DNA of 64,000 nucleotides, taken from Arenicola marina (Eukaryota > Annelida > Polychaeta > Arenicolidae). Below the pieces are notes generated by a model. That model was not told the origin of the DNA. It saw nothing but the letters and a program-made list of their open reading frames with translations, and searched no databases. The DNA lies in contig OZ025249.1 of assembly GCA_964019135.1 (NCBI GenBank), positions 12,673,088-12,737,087 of the forward strand. The letters are read 5' to 3'. The position numbers and the translations under genes were made by a program. Below, in pieces: positions 32,794 to 44,817 of this stretch. Within the stretch, counting starts at the first letter, position 1. Every line of letters begins with the position of its first letter.

Positions 32794-35700
32794 CCGCTAT
32801 ATAAAGCCAAGGCACGCCTGGGGGCATGGTGATCCCGAAGCCGCCATATAGAGCCAAGGCACGCCTGGAGGCATGGTGATCCCGAAGCCGCCATATAGAG
32901 CCAAGGCACGCCTGGGGGCATGGTGATCCCGAAGCCGCTATATAAAGCCAAGGCACGCCTGGGGGCATGGTGATCCCGAAGCCGCCATATAAAGCCAAGG
33001 CACGCCTGGGGGCATGGTGATCCCGAAGCCGCAATATAAAGCCAAGGCACGCCTGGGGGCATGGTGATCCCGAAGCCGCCATATAAAGCCAAGGCACGCC
33101 TGGGGGCATGGTGATCCCGAAGCCGCCATATAAAGCCAAGGCACGCCTGGGGGCATGGTGATCCCGAAGCCGCCATATAGAGCCAAGGCACGCCTGGAGG
33201 CATGGTGATCCCGAAGCCGCCATATAGAGCCAAGGCACGCCTGGAGGCATGGTGATCCCGAAGCCGCCATATAGAGCCAAGGCACGCCTGGGGGCATGGT
33301 GATCCCGAAGCCGCCATATAGAGCCAAGGCACGCCTGGAGGCATGGTGATCCCGAAGCCGCCATATAGAGCCAAGGCACGCCTGGGGGCATGGTGATCCC
33401 GAAGCCGCTATATAAAGCCAAGGCACGCCTGGGGGCATGGTGATCCCGAAGCCGCTATATAAAGCCAAGGCACGCCTGGGGGCATGGTGATCCCGAAGCC
33501 GCTATATAAAGCCAAGGCACGCCTGGGGGCATGGTGATCCCGAAGCCGCTATATAAAGCCAAGGCACGCCTGGGGGCATGGTGATCCCGAAGCCGCTATG
33601 TAAAGCCAAGGCACGCCTGGGGGCATGGTGATCCCGAAGCCGCTATGTAAAGCCAAGGCACGCCTGGAGGCATGGTGATCCCGAAGCCGCCATATAGAGC
33701 CAAGGCACGCCTGGAGGCATGGTGATCCCGAAGCCGCCATATAGAGCCAAGGCACGCCTGGGGGCATGGTGATCCCGAAGCCGCTATATAAAGCCAAGGC
33801 ACGCCTGGAGGCATGGTGATCCCGAAGCCGCCATATAAAGCCAAGGCACGCCTGGGGGCATGGTGATCCCGAAGCCGCTATATAAAGCCAAGGCACGCCT
33901 GGAGGCATGGTGATCCCGAAGCCGCCATATAAAGCCAAGGCACGCCTGGAGGCATGGTGATCCCGAAGCCGCCATATAAAGCCAAGGCACGCCTGGAGGC
34001 ATGGTGATCCCGAAGCCACCATATAAAGCCAAGGCACGCCTGGAGGCATGGTGATCCCGAAGCCGCCATATAAAGCCAAGGCACGCCTGGAGGCATGGTG
34101 ATCCCGAAGCCACCATATAAAGCCAAGGCACGCCTGGAGGCATGGTGATCCCGAAGCCACCATATAAAGCCAAGGCACGCCTGGAGGCATGGTGATCCCG
34201 AAGCCGCCATATAAAGCCAAGGCACGCCTGGAGGCATGGTGATCCCGAAGCCGCCATATAAAGCCAAGGCACGCCTGGAGGCATGGTGATCCCGAAGCCG
34301 CCATATAAAGCCAAGGCACGCCTGGAGGCATGGTGATCCCGAAGCCACCATATAAAGCCAAGGCACGCCTGGAGGCATGGTGATCCCGAAGCCACCATAT
34401 AAAGCCAAGGCACGCCTGGAGGCATGGTGATCCCGAAGCCACCATATAAAGCCAAGGCACGCCTGGAGGCATGGTGATCCCGAAGCCGCCATATAAAGCC
34501 AAGGCACGCCTGGAGGCATGGTGATCCCGAAGCCGCCATATAAAGCCAAGGCACGCCTGGAGGCATGGTGATCCCGAAGCCGCCATATAAAGCCAAGGCA
34601 CGCCTGGAGGCATGGTGATCCCGAAGCCACCATATAAAGCCAAGGCACGCCTGGAGGCATGGTGATCCCGAAGCCACCATATAAAGCCAAGGCACGCCTG
34701 GAGGCATGGTGATCCCGAAGCCACCATATAAAGCCAAGGCACGCCTGGAGGCATGGTGATCCCGAAGCCGCCATATAAAGCCAAGGCACGCCTGGAGGCA
34801 TGGTGATCCCGAAGCCGCCATATAAAGCCAAGGCACGCCTGGAGGCATGGTGATCCCGAAGCCGCCATATAAAGCCAAGGCACGCCTGGAGGCATGGTGA
34901 TCCCGAAGCCGCCATATAAAGCCAAGGCACGCCTGGAGGCATGGTGATCCGAAGCCACCATATAAAGCCAAGGCACGCCTGGAGGCATGGTGATCCCGAA
35001 GCCGCCATATAAAGCCAAGGCACGCCTGGAGGCATGGTGATCCCGAAGCCGCCATATAAAGCCAAGGCACGCCTGGAGGCATGGTGATCTCGAAGCCACA
35101 CATATAAAGCCAAGGCACGCCTGGAGGCATGGTGATCCCGAAGCCACCATATAAAGCCAAGGCACGCCTGGAGGCATGGTGATCCCGAAGCCGCCATATA
35201 AAGCCAAGGCACGCCTGGAGGCATGGTGATCCCGAAGCCGCCATATAAAGCCAAGGCACGCCTGGAGGCATGGTGATCCCGAAGCCACCATATAAAGCCA
35301 AGGCACGCCTGGAGGCATGGTGATCCCGAAGCCGCCATATAAAGCCAAGGCACGCCTGGAGGCATGGTGATCCCGAAGCCACCATATAAAGCCAAGGCAC
35401 GCCTGGAGGCATGGTGATCCCGAAGCCGCCATATAAAGCCAAGGCACGCCTGGAGGGCATGGTGATCCCGAAGCCGCCATATAAAGCCAAGGCACGCCTG
35501 GAGGCATGGTGATCCCGAAGCCGCCATATAGAGCCAAGGCACGCCTGGGGGCATGGTGATCACGAAGCCGCCATATAAAGCCAAGGCACGCCTGGAGGCA
35601 TGGTGATCCCGAAGCCGCCATATAAAGCCAAGGCACGCCTGGGGCATGGTGATCCCGAAGCCGCCATATAAAGCCAAGGCACGCCTGGGGGCATGGTGAT

Positions 35701-36038
35701 CCCGAAGCCGCCATATAGAGCCAAGGCACGCCTGGGGACATGGTGATCCCGAAGCCGCCATATAAAGCCAAGGCACGCCTGGGGGCATGGTGATCCCGAA
35801 GCCGCTATGTAAAGCCAAGGCACGCCTGGGGGCATGGTGATCCCGAAGCCGCTATGTAAAGCCAAGGCACGCCTGGGGGCATGGTGATCCCGAAGCCGCC
35901 AAATAAAGCCAAGGCACGCCTGGGGGCATGGTGATCCTGAAGCCGCTATATAAAGCCAAGGCACGCCTGGGGGCATGGTGATCCTGAAGCCGCTATATAA
36001 AGCCAAGGCACGCCTGGGCGGCATGGTGATCCCGAAGC
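32794..36038. repeat. 47-bp minisatellite, 69 copies, TATA-like core
   Basis: 3245 bp of a 47-bp unit with the blocks GCCAAGGCACGCCTGGGGGC and ATGGTGATCCCGAAGCCGC, then TATATAAA or CATATAAA or CATATAGA. Many units contain TATATAAAG, a consensus TATA box. All three minus frames of the unit lack stops, giving apparent frames up to 740 codons (MALYGGFGITMPPGVPWLY-like) that are not evidence of a gene. It begins right at a SINE 3' end. Unit variants (GGGGG/GGAGG) are clustered in blocks. Confidence 0.97.
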
Positions 36039-36263
36039 TTATCCCGAAGTGATGTCCGCTGCGACAATATACGCCTTGAGTTTCCTCTTTTAAGGGTTTT
36101 CAATAAATGACGAGCCAGCGTCAGAACAACAAAGACAAGACTCTGGGATTGCCATGGTGTACCTGGGCCTGCCTTGAAGGACACGGGAGGCGGCTGACCA
36201 CTGACTTCCGCCAATGAATGCCATGGCTCCTCTGATGTCCAGAACTGTCCAATTACACCTCAT
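36039..36263. other. unique end of copy 1
   Basis: Unique sequence shared with 51398-51616, ending at the gap. The copies differ by an ~8-bp indel near 36195. Confidence 0.8.
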
Positions 36264-36463
36264 NNNNNNNNNNNNNNNNNNNNNNNNNNNNNNNNNNNNN
36301 NNNNNNNNNNNNNNNNNNNNNNNNNNNNNNNNNNNNNNNNNNNNNNNNNNNNNNNNNNNNNNNNNNNNNNNNNNNNNNNNNNNNNNNNNNNNNNNNNNNN
36401 NNNNNNNNNNNNNNNNNNNNNNNNNNNNNNNNNNNNNNNNNNNNNNNNNNNNNNNNNNNNNNN
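36264..36463. other. assembly gap of 200 N
   Basis: Exactly 200 undetermined bases. A round fixed length marks a scaffolding join of unknown true size. Frames spanning it are meaningless. Confidence 0.99.
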
Positions 36464-36928
36464 AAATTACGAGCTTGCCAGCTTGACATATTTTGCGATT
36501 TCTATAGTTTTGCTTTAGATGTATGGCCATTGGTTGGCAAAAGTTTCTCCCGAAGGACGGACAAGTGGTATTTAATCCCGGGTATTTTAATACATCGCCG
36601 GGCGGTGAACGTTTGCGTGACGGGGCCTGCAGCTAATTTACCGTCCCTGTGCCATCCCCGATCGGTTCCCGTCGGTGGTTAATCTGCCTTATGGCTCTAT
36701 TTGTAGTTAGTACCTAAAGGCTGTGATTCTATGTTTGAAAAGGGAGAGGGAAAGGGAGTAGCCGAAGCGAGTCGTCTGTTATCTAGAGCTCAGGGATCAC
36801 AGTGAGTAAGTGAGACGTACGAGATAGTTCTTTTTGGCCAGGCGTCAGGAATGGGGCTAGCAACGCGGGGCGCTGAGATACGGACCAACATGTCATGGGG
36901 GGGATATAATGGGGGGGGTTAGACCCCC

Positions 36929-37039
36929 GACCCTGTGCATCTATCTGGGACAGGTTTCACCCACCCCCCCTCCCCAATTTCATTGTCGCGGGAGGGTTTT
37001 TGTTCGGTCCAATTTAACCTTCATGCGTGCAAGATTTCA
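36929..37039 (+). mobile_element. SINE family 3 remnant (copy 2)
   Basis: Counterpart of 22741-22850 with small differences in the C run. Confidence 0.62.
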
Positions 37040-37163
37040 TTTTCTTGCGGACGCCACGTGGGGTCCCATCGGGTGCTGCTGAGGGGTGGTGGGTTGGAGG
37101 GGGGGGGGCAACTCTGGCAACTTCGTTTTTACATTTTGTTTGTAGTGGGTGGGGGGAAGGGTT

Positions 37164-37233
37164 GTGTGTGTGTGTGTGTGTGTGTGTGGAGGGGGGATAC
37201 ATACCATCCCCCCCCCCCCCCACACACACACAC
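37164..37233. repeat. GT/AC inverted repeat (copy 2)
   Basis: Counterpart of 22987-23059 with different arm lengths. Confidence 0.85.
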
Positions 37234-37897
37234 TCCTCTTTTCTAGCCGGGGTAGCGATGGGGGTGACGTGGGGGATGGTGGATGAGGGGTGAGAGAGTC
37301 TAGATACTGATGTCTCTTTGAGTTGCTTGGCTGCCCAAAGCGGAAACGGTTCCTGGTCCGGGGGTCCGGGAGAATGTGGCGAGGGGGTTGGGGGGGAGGC
37401 GGAGGGTTCCAGGAGAATGCGGGCCGCCTACCTTGACAGCCTTGTGTTTAGGGAGAGGGGTGGTGGCAGCGGGAAGGGCGTTGATTGGGGGGAGGGGGGG
37501 TGGGGGGGGGGGCGGCCTCCCCTGGGTATGTCATCCCGGTCTGTGTACAGTGTCTGGGACTAAGATGCCTCCCCCCTCTCCCCCCTACCCCCCCTCTCTC
37601 CCTCCCCTAGTTCCCGTCGATAACCCCGCTTTACTTCCTGTTGCCGCTCCGCGTCGGCTTGCTGTCCGGCCAACCACTTCGACTAGAGGACGCGACTGTT
37701 AGGCCAACCCCGACCCTCTTACGGGTGGCAGCCCGGGCCCGGGGGGGGGGGGGAGGGCCCGGGTGGGAGGGTGTGCTGAGGGGGTCGAGTGGCACCTGAA
37801 CCTCGCGCGACCCGCTATCCTGAAGGGTTGTCCAACCAAGCCTTACATATGGAGCGAGATAGCAAGTACTTATATGTATAAATGTATATTAGATAAG

Positions 37898-37933
<36 letters not shown>
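37898..37933. repeat. (AT)n microsatellite (copy 2)
   Basis: Counterpart of 23719-23754, with one G interruption at a different distance from the ends. Confidence 0.9.
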
Positions 37934-38242
37934 CTGGACTGAGATTGCCGTCTGTGGATGCTTGGCTCTCAGTCTCTGCTCCAGACACGGCTCCCTGGGC
38001 CGCCTGGATGAATGGATAGTGGTGGACGCCCGGACTGTGACCGCAATTTAAATCTGGAGACGTTCATTCTGGCCGTGGTAAGCGATGGGAGGCCGGGGGG
38101 GGGGGGGGGGGTGACGTCACAAGGACCGTGGTAGAAGAAAGGACGGAGATTAGAGGTCAGATTGATGCAGGGCCAGATTGAAAGAGAAGCGGCCAAAGGT
38201 CAGACAGGTTAGAATGTGGGCCGGAATGTAGGATGGGATGAG

Positions 38243-38390
38243 GTCTAAAACAGGATGATATGTAACAAGGGACGAGATGTAACAATGGACGAGATGTAAG
38301 ATGGGACGAGAGATAAAATAAGACGGAATATTCGAAGGGACGAGATGTAACAATGTGCGAGATGTGAGAAGGGACTAGATGGGCTGTGAT
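38243..38390. repeat. 17-bp minisatellite (short allele, copy 2)
   Basis: Only the first ~9 units of the array seen at 24060-24560. The array stops at GGGACTAGAT and joins directly to the GGCTGTGATTTGGG flank. Confidence 0.88.
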
Positions 38391-38649
38391 TTGGGTCACA
38401 ATGGGCCGACATGTAATAGGGGCCGAAATGTCAGACTCAGACCACATGGTAGACAGATGAAATCGGGATCGAGTGGTACCCAGATGTAAGATGTCCGTGG
38501 TAAGCCCCCCCCCACCCCCCCCCCCCCCCCCCACCCCCGGCCCTCTCATTCACTTCTCCCTCTCCCCTACTCATCCCTTTACTCATCTCCAGCTTCTCCT
38601 TCCCTCCTCTCCCTTCTCCGCTCCACTTCCTTGCACTCTGCCTCCCCCA

Positions 38650-40350
38650 CCCCCCACCCCCTCCGAAGGGCCCGGGCTATGGCGCCGGGGTACCGCGGCA
38701 GTCCTGGGGCGTCTTCCTTCCTTCCTTCCCGGGCCAGGCTGGCCTCGTTACGGGTGCTTTACGGCGGCGCTAGGAGACGGGGGGGGGGGGGCACACCCGT
38801 GACTGGGAACGTGAATCTCACCGTCCGCGGGTCAGTTGGGGGGGCCGCCCTGGACGGCCCTGGGCCCTGCGGCCGTCCCCTAAACCTCTGGCCATCGCCG
38901 CAAAACGTGTTTTGGGCGGCTGAGGTATATGGTTCGTTGAGCCGCCCCCATCACAGCGTGGACGACGTCGTCACTGGCGGCCACGGGAGGGGGGGAATGG
39001 GGGGGGGGGGCGTGATGGAAAGCCGTGTGAAGCAGCACATCATTACGCAATATTAGCTGACCGCAGCCCTATGGCCAAGAACGGCTTTTATCTTTTTGAA
39101 GGCGCCCGCCGGCTGCGCTAATTAATCTAACACCGATCAGCCTGGCATTAAAAGCCGCTCTCCCCGGGCGGCTCTCCTGGGGACGGGGATAGGGAGTGGG
39201 GGGGTGGGGGGGGGGGGGTGCAGGGGGCTTCATCAAGGCGACCCATGCAGGCTACCAGCAGCCAGGCCGCCAACCCAGCCATCCCGGCCAACCCCCAACC
39301 CGCGGCAGCTCCTTTCTGCCGGTCGGCCTGCCGCTCTCCGGCCGCTGATGTGGGTGGGGCCCGGCGGCTCTCGAGCCCTGGCTGTCCAGGCGGGCTCTGG
39401 GCGGGCTCTGGCCGGGCTCTGGCCGGGCTCTGGGCGGGCGGGCCTGGGCCGCCGGCGGGTACCAGTCGTCGCCGGAAGTGTGACCGTCACTCGCTGTCGC
39501 TACCGTCCAGGCTGTGTCTCCCCTCCAGCGGTCATGCTGGTCCTCGCTGATCGTCAAAGGCTGGCCGCTAGCCTCTTGCGTAATACCCGGTCGGACCCCA
39601 TCCCCCTGCCATCACCGCCTGCCCTGCCCGGGAAGGCCTTGTTGCTTGGGCCTGTGGTGAGAGACTCACTGCGTGAAGTGAAGGTGGTGGTTGCGTGAGT
39701 GTGGGCCAGGCACACGCCGACTGGACAGGCGGACGCACAGACAGAGAGAGGGTCCAACGCGCTACTTGGCGTCCCCCCACCCCACCTGACTACATGCCCC
39801 CGTGTCAGCCTGGTTGGCTCACTGACTGGCCGGAGGACTGCTGGCGGACTGGCCGCTTAGCAGGCTGGCTGACTGGCTTCCTTCCTGCCCTTGTCCTGTT
39901 GGCCCTCAGAAAGGCCGCGAGAGGAGAGCTCCAGAGAGAGAGTGGAGAGGCAGAGCCACGTCCGAGTGAAAAACAGCGACTAGCGGCAGGCAGGCAGGCT
40001 GGCTGGCTGGCTGACTGCTCGCGGCCGTGCGTTATCGCCTGGCCGTGGCGCTGTGGGTGGAAGGACGGCCCTTCAACAGGCGGCCTCCCCGCCCAGTCCG
40101 TCCCTCCCGCCTGCCCGCTCAGTCCGTCCCTCCCGCCTCCCCGCTCAGTCCGTCCCTCCCGCCCTCGCACCACCGCGCTTCACTCTCCTCTCAGCCTCCG
40201 CGGCGTCCTGCAGATCGCCGCCAGAGAGTCGGAGCACGACGGCCGAGGAGGAGGACGCCTTGAAGACAACAATAACCATGGCCCTGTTCTGGCTGCGGTA
40301 ACCGTGGGGACCGTGTGGACGACTGGGCCGCGGTGCGGGAGGTCTGATTG
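38650..40350. promoter_or_regulatory. GC- and CpG-rich stretch (copy 2)
   Basis: Counterpart of 24851-26520. The ACCATGG with its seven-codon frame is at about 40277 and is unchanged. A longer frame (39695-40351, 218 codons) opens here only because of indels relative to copy 1, which argues against it being coding. Confidence 0.3.
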
Positions 40351-40694
40351 ACTGACTGACTGACCAACGCACCTGTCTATATGCTTTAAGAGGTGGCATT
40401 CGGATTAACCGCTCTGCTGTTGGGGTGTGGAGAGGATAAAGCCTGCAGGAGGCGGGCAAGCTTGAAAGGGAAAAAAAGACCAAGATATTACAGCGGAAGC
40501 TTCGTCAAGACTGGCATACTCCGGAAGCGTTAACTGAAGCCGGATTGGCACTACCTGGATGGGTGTGAGTTTCTGTTCAGCTGTCGCCTCGTTAAGCTCT
40601 GGCCCCGACAGCCGTGCTTTGTGTTGTCTGGCGGAGTCTGAGCGTGTGAATGTGATGATGAGGCGGTGTACCTTGACCCTCTGTTCTCTCTTTT

Positions 40695-41474
40695 GCCAGC
40701 TCAGTCGGTAGCGCCGTGGGCTTCAGATCCACAAACCCGGCAGTCTCTATAGCACTGTCGGTAGCTCGCAGAGTTTCACATCGACAAACCCATGAGTCTC
40801 TATACCTCAGTCGGTAGCTCGCAGAGCTTCAGATCGACAGACCCGGGAGCCTCTATAGCTCAGTCGGTAGCTCGCAGAGCTTCACATCGACAGACCCGGG
40901 AGTCTATAGCTCAGTCGGTAGCTCGCAGAGCTTCACATCGACAGACCCATGAGTATCTATAGCTCAGTCGGTAGCTCGCAGAGCTTCAGATCGACAGACC
41001 CGGGAGCCTCTATAGCTCAGTCGGTAGCTCGCAGAGCTTCACATCGACAGACCCGGGAGCCTCTATAGCTCAGTCGGTAGCTCGCAGAGCTTCACATCGA
41101 CAGACCCATGAGTCTCTATAGCTCAGTCGGTAGCTCGCAGAGCTTCACATCGACAGACCCGGGAGCCTCTATAGCTCAGTCGGTAGCTCGCAGAGCTTCA
41201 CATCGACAGACTCGGGAGTCTCTATAGCTCAGTCGGTAGCTCGCAGAGCTTCACATCGACAGACCCGGGAGCCTCTATAGCTCAGTCGGTAGCTCGCAGA
41301 GCTTCACATCGACAGACTCGGGAGTCTCTATAGCTCAGTCGGTAGCTCGCAGAGCTTCACATCGACAGACTCTGGAGTCTCTATAGCTCAGTCGGTAGCT
41401 CGCAGAGCTTCACATCGACAGACCCGGGAGTCTACAGCTCAGTCGGTAGCGCACTGAGTTTCAGATTGACAGAC
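40695..41474 (+). repeat. A-box tRNA-half array (copy 2), 15 units
   Basis: Counterpart of 26873-27389, with fifteen ~53-bp units against ten. Early units carry A-box substitutions (TAGCACTGTCGG, TACCTCAGTCGG). Confidence 0.88.
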
Positions 41475-41810
41475 ATGAAGCACCAATCTATCAGCAGTAT
41501 AACTGTATAAGACAACCCCAGTGTGCTGTAGCTACACGCTTGAGGATAGCCCACATGTGACTCCACTGACTTTGGTCATTATTCCATGTTCACAGAGAAC
41601 AGAGCCGCCGACGTCGCTAGGTGGCGCACGGGACCGCAGACCAACGGGTCGCCGCTATCAGCAGAATGTAGCGGGTCGCCGCTACAGCCTCCAGTCTCAT
41701 TGCCACACATGGTCCTTGGCTCTATGTAGCTCATGCATGCACAGACTGGCATAAAACACCATTCCATCCATTTATCCATGTTAGCGTCGTCTAAGAAAAG
41801 GCTTTTCGGT

Positions 41811-42070
41811 GGGGCCGGCGCGATAGCTCAGTGGGCTAGAGCGCTGGCATTGAGTGCCCTGGTCACCTGAGAGCCTAACGGCACGTGGATCGATGGTTCG
41901 AGCCCTGCTGTGGCCATGTCTGTGTGGTCGCAGGATAAAGATCCCATGTCTTTCTTCGTAAAGAGTAGGGGGTTATCCCCGGACACATGGCTCCACTCTC
42001 CCTTCCTTCTCCCATTGACGCGATATGACCAAAAGTGGTTAAAGCGTCCCGAATAACCAACCAACCAACC
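41811..42070 (+). mobile_element. SINE family 1, full length (copy 2)
   Basis: Counterpart of 27724-27983, almost identical. Confidence 0.92.
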
Positions 42071-42233
42071 TATAACTCACGACGCATTTTGATTGAAAAA
42101 TTGTTTTTTTGGGTGGACCTAAACATACACCCGGGCGTTCCTTATTAAAGCCGATTAGGACCATGTGTACATTAATGTGGTAAAAACGTCCAAAATGGAC
42201 CGATTCGTGGCGGTGGTGGCTTATTAACCTAGC

Positions 42234-42298
42234 GGACGTCACGTAGGTTGTGTTTGGATGACGTCATCCCACGATGACGTCATCCCACGATGACGTCC
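42234..42298. promoter_or_regulatory. CRE-like cluster (copy 2)
   Basis: TGACGTCA at 42259-42266 and 42275-42282 and TGACGTCC at 42291-42298, with the same 16-bp spacing as in copy 1. Confidence 0.5.
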
Positions 42299-42350
42299 GG
42301 CCTGTAAAGAGGGACCAGAGACACCTCGTGCACGGTGTCGGTGTAATACA

Positions 42351-42528
42351 TAAACAGGCTACATATAATGCAAACACAGGATGGATATAATACAAACACA
42401 GGCTACCTATAATACAAACACAGGCTACCAATAATACATACACAGGCTACTTATAATACAAACACACGCTACCTATAATACAAACACAGGATGCGCATAT
42501 TACCTACACAGGCTCCATCTAATACATA
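42351..42528. repeat. 22-bp minisatellite (copy 2)
   Basis: Counterpart of 28264-28443 with the same copy number. Confidence 0.92.
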
Positions 42529-42891
42529 CATCGGCCGATGCCTGTCGCTGCCGGTCTGTAGGAAGGGAGCGATGCCTGTCACTTGTATCGACTTCACAGT
42601 CCTTTCTCGTATCGCCGTTTAACTGGCGGGTCGGCAGTTATCGTGTGTGTGTTGATTGACAAGCTGTGCACCGTGAGTGATTGATTGATTGATTGATTGG
42701 ACGGCGCTGGTTCCTTGATAACTCCGTACCGTATTTTATATATTTATTTTGTATTTTTCAGTATGTGAAGTGATGGGGGCGACGACCCGCGATCATACTC
42801 CCCTCGACTCGGGGTGGTGACTTCAACGCAGCCGCCGCCGCCGCCGCCGCCGCCGCCACCGCCGCCGCCTGTCGCCCGAGGCTTGGCGCCC

Positions 42892-43092
42892 ATGGAGCCC
42901 GGGGGTCCCAGCGCTGGGTCCGGGGCGGGGTCCGGGGCCGGGCTGGCGGCCGGGCTGGGGTGGAAGCCCAACCCGTACGCCGCCCCCTACGTTCCACGGC
43001 GTCCGGGAGCCTTATCACCTCCCCGCCATCCGGGCCTGCTACACCTGAGGCACCAGCACGGGAGGAAGTGGATCCTGGCCAAGGTGCTCCGG
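42892..43092 (+). CDS. candidate first coding exon (copy 2)
   Basis: Counterpart of 28820-29020: same ATG (GCGCCCATGG context), same 201-nt length, same phase-0 GTGAGT donor at 43093. The upstream (CCG)n run is three triplets longer, which would add three prolines if translated. The C-terminal WKPNPYAAPYVPRR and HGRKWILAKVLR parts are unchanged. Product not recognised. Confidence 0.35.
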
Positions 43093-43243
43093 GTGAGTTA
43101 AAGTCTCCCTTTCTGTGGCCTTTATGTGTGGCAGTAGTAGCGGGGGCCTGGACGGCTGGTTTTACGTCCATCGATCTGAGCGCCCTGTGTTTAACGATCG
43201 CCGGTCTTCAAAGGCCGTGAACGGTGTGGGTGTAATGGAGCCT

Positions 43244-43810
43244 GGTGTACAACCACAGGCCGGTGTACAACCTCAGGCCGGTGTACAACCACAGGCCGGT
43301 GTACAACGTCAGGCCGGTGTACAACCTCAGGCCGGTGTACAACCTCAGGCCGGTGTACAACCACAGGCCGGTGTACAACCTCAGGCCGGTGTACAACCAC
43401 AGGCCGGTGTACAACCTCAGGCCGGTGTACATCCTCCGGCCGGTGTACAACCTCAGGCCGGTGTACACGTGTACAACCTCAGGCCGGTGTACAACCACAG
43501 GCCGGTGTACAACCTCAGGCCGGTGTACAACCTCAGGCCGGTGTACAACCTCAGCCCGGTGTACAACCTCAGGCCGGTGTACAACCTCAGGCCGGTGTAC
43601 ACGTGTACAACCTCAGGCCGGTGTACGACCTCAGGCCGGTGTACAACCTCAGGCCGGTGTACGACCTCAGGCCGGTGTACAACCTCAGGCCGGTGTACAA
43701 CCTCAGGCCGGTGTACAACCTCAGGCCGGTGTACACGTGTACAACCTCAGGCCGGTGTACGACCTCAGGCCGGTGTACAACCTCAGGCCGGTGTACAACC
43801 TCAGGCCGGG
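43244..43810. repeat. 18-bp minisatellite (copy 2)
   Basis: Counterpart of 29172-29762, about 31 units, with a different arrangement of CCACAGG and CACGTGT variants. Confidence 0.95.
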
Positions 43811-43866
43811 TACGACGAAGACAAGGGTAACAGAGCTGTCATTAGAGAAATGTAAAAAAAAAAGCA

Positions 43867-44817
43867 AAATGTAAAGTCAGCACAGTGTCAAGTCAGCACA
43901 ATGTAAGATCAGCATTTATGTAAAGTCATCACTGATGTAAAACTAGCACTAATGTAAAATTAGCAACAGACTTTACAATTGTCAGGACAAGTGAAAATCA
44001 GCAAAAGTGTAAATTTAGCACTAATGTAAAGTCTGTACTAATCAGCATAAAAGCCACACTAATGTAAAGCCAGCACCAGTGTAAAGTAAGCAGCAGTGTA
44101 AAGGCAGCACAAATGTAAAGTCCGCACTAAGCTAAAGTCTTCATCATTGTAAAGTGAGCACTAAGCTGAAGTCTTCATCATTGTAAAGTGAGCACTAAGC
44201 TGAAGTCTTCATCATTGTAAAGTCAGCACTAAGCTGGAGTTACCACCAGTGTAAAGTAAGCACTAAGCTGAAGTCTTCATCATTGTAAAGTGAGCACTAA
44301 GCTGAAGTCTTCATCATTGTAAAGTAAGCACTAAGCTGAAGTCTTCATCATTGTAAAGTAAGCACTAAGCTGAAGTCTTCATCATTGTAAAGTGAGCACT
44401 AAGCTGAAGTCTTCATCATTGTAAAGTCAGCACTAAGCTGGAGTTACCACCAGTGTAAAGTAAGCACTAAGCTGAAGTCTTCATCATTGTAAAGTAAGCA
44501 CTAAGCTGAAGTCTTCATCATTGTAAAGTGAGCACTAAGCTGAAGTCTTCATCATTGTAAAGTGAGCACTAAGCTGAAGTCTTCATCATTGTAAAGTCAG
44601 CACTAAGCTGGAGTTACCACCAGTGTAAAGTAAGCACTAAGCTGAACTCTTCATCATTGTAAAGTAAGCACTAAGCTGAAGTCTTCATCATTGTAAAGTA
44701 AGCACTAAGCTGAAGTCTTCATCATTGTAAAGTAAGCACTAAGCTAAAGTCTTCATCATTGTAAAGTAAGCACTAAACTGAAGTTACCACCAGTGTAAAG
44801 TCAGCACTAGACTCAAG
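43867..44817. repeat. 17/34-bp minisatellite (copy 2)
   Basis: Counterpart of 29822-30480 but 951 bp long. Contains recurring GGAGTTACCACCAGTG units that interrupt the 34-bp dimer at intervals and are rarer in copy 1. Confidence 0.94.

Larger units (their letters stand above)
22276..36263 (+). repeat. 14-kb duplicated block, copy 1
   Basis: Colinear with 36464-51616. The homology begins at AAATTACGAGCTTGCC, the same bases that follow the N gap, and ends at ACACCTCAT, the last bases before it. Sub-features occur in the same order and orientation in both copies. Differences are scattered SNPs, homopolymer lengths, VNTR lengths, a 15-bp indel near 22928, a ~374-bp VNTR difference (24201-24574), a 24-bp indel near 28655 and one SINE absent here. 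This pattern looks allelic. Confidence 0.97.

Noticed and set aside
33549..35818. Minus-strand frames of 568-740 codons as repeat-protein genes
   Set aside because: They follow the 47-bp satellite in every frame, shift frame with each indel, and lack flanking exons or domains.
39695..40351. 218-codon frame in copy 2 of the GC-rich region
   Set aside because: The allelic sequence in copy 1 is frameshifted by small indels, so the long frame is not conserved between the copies.
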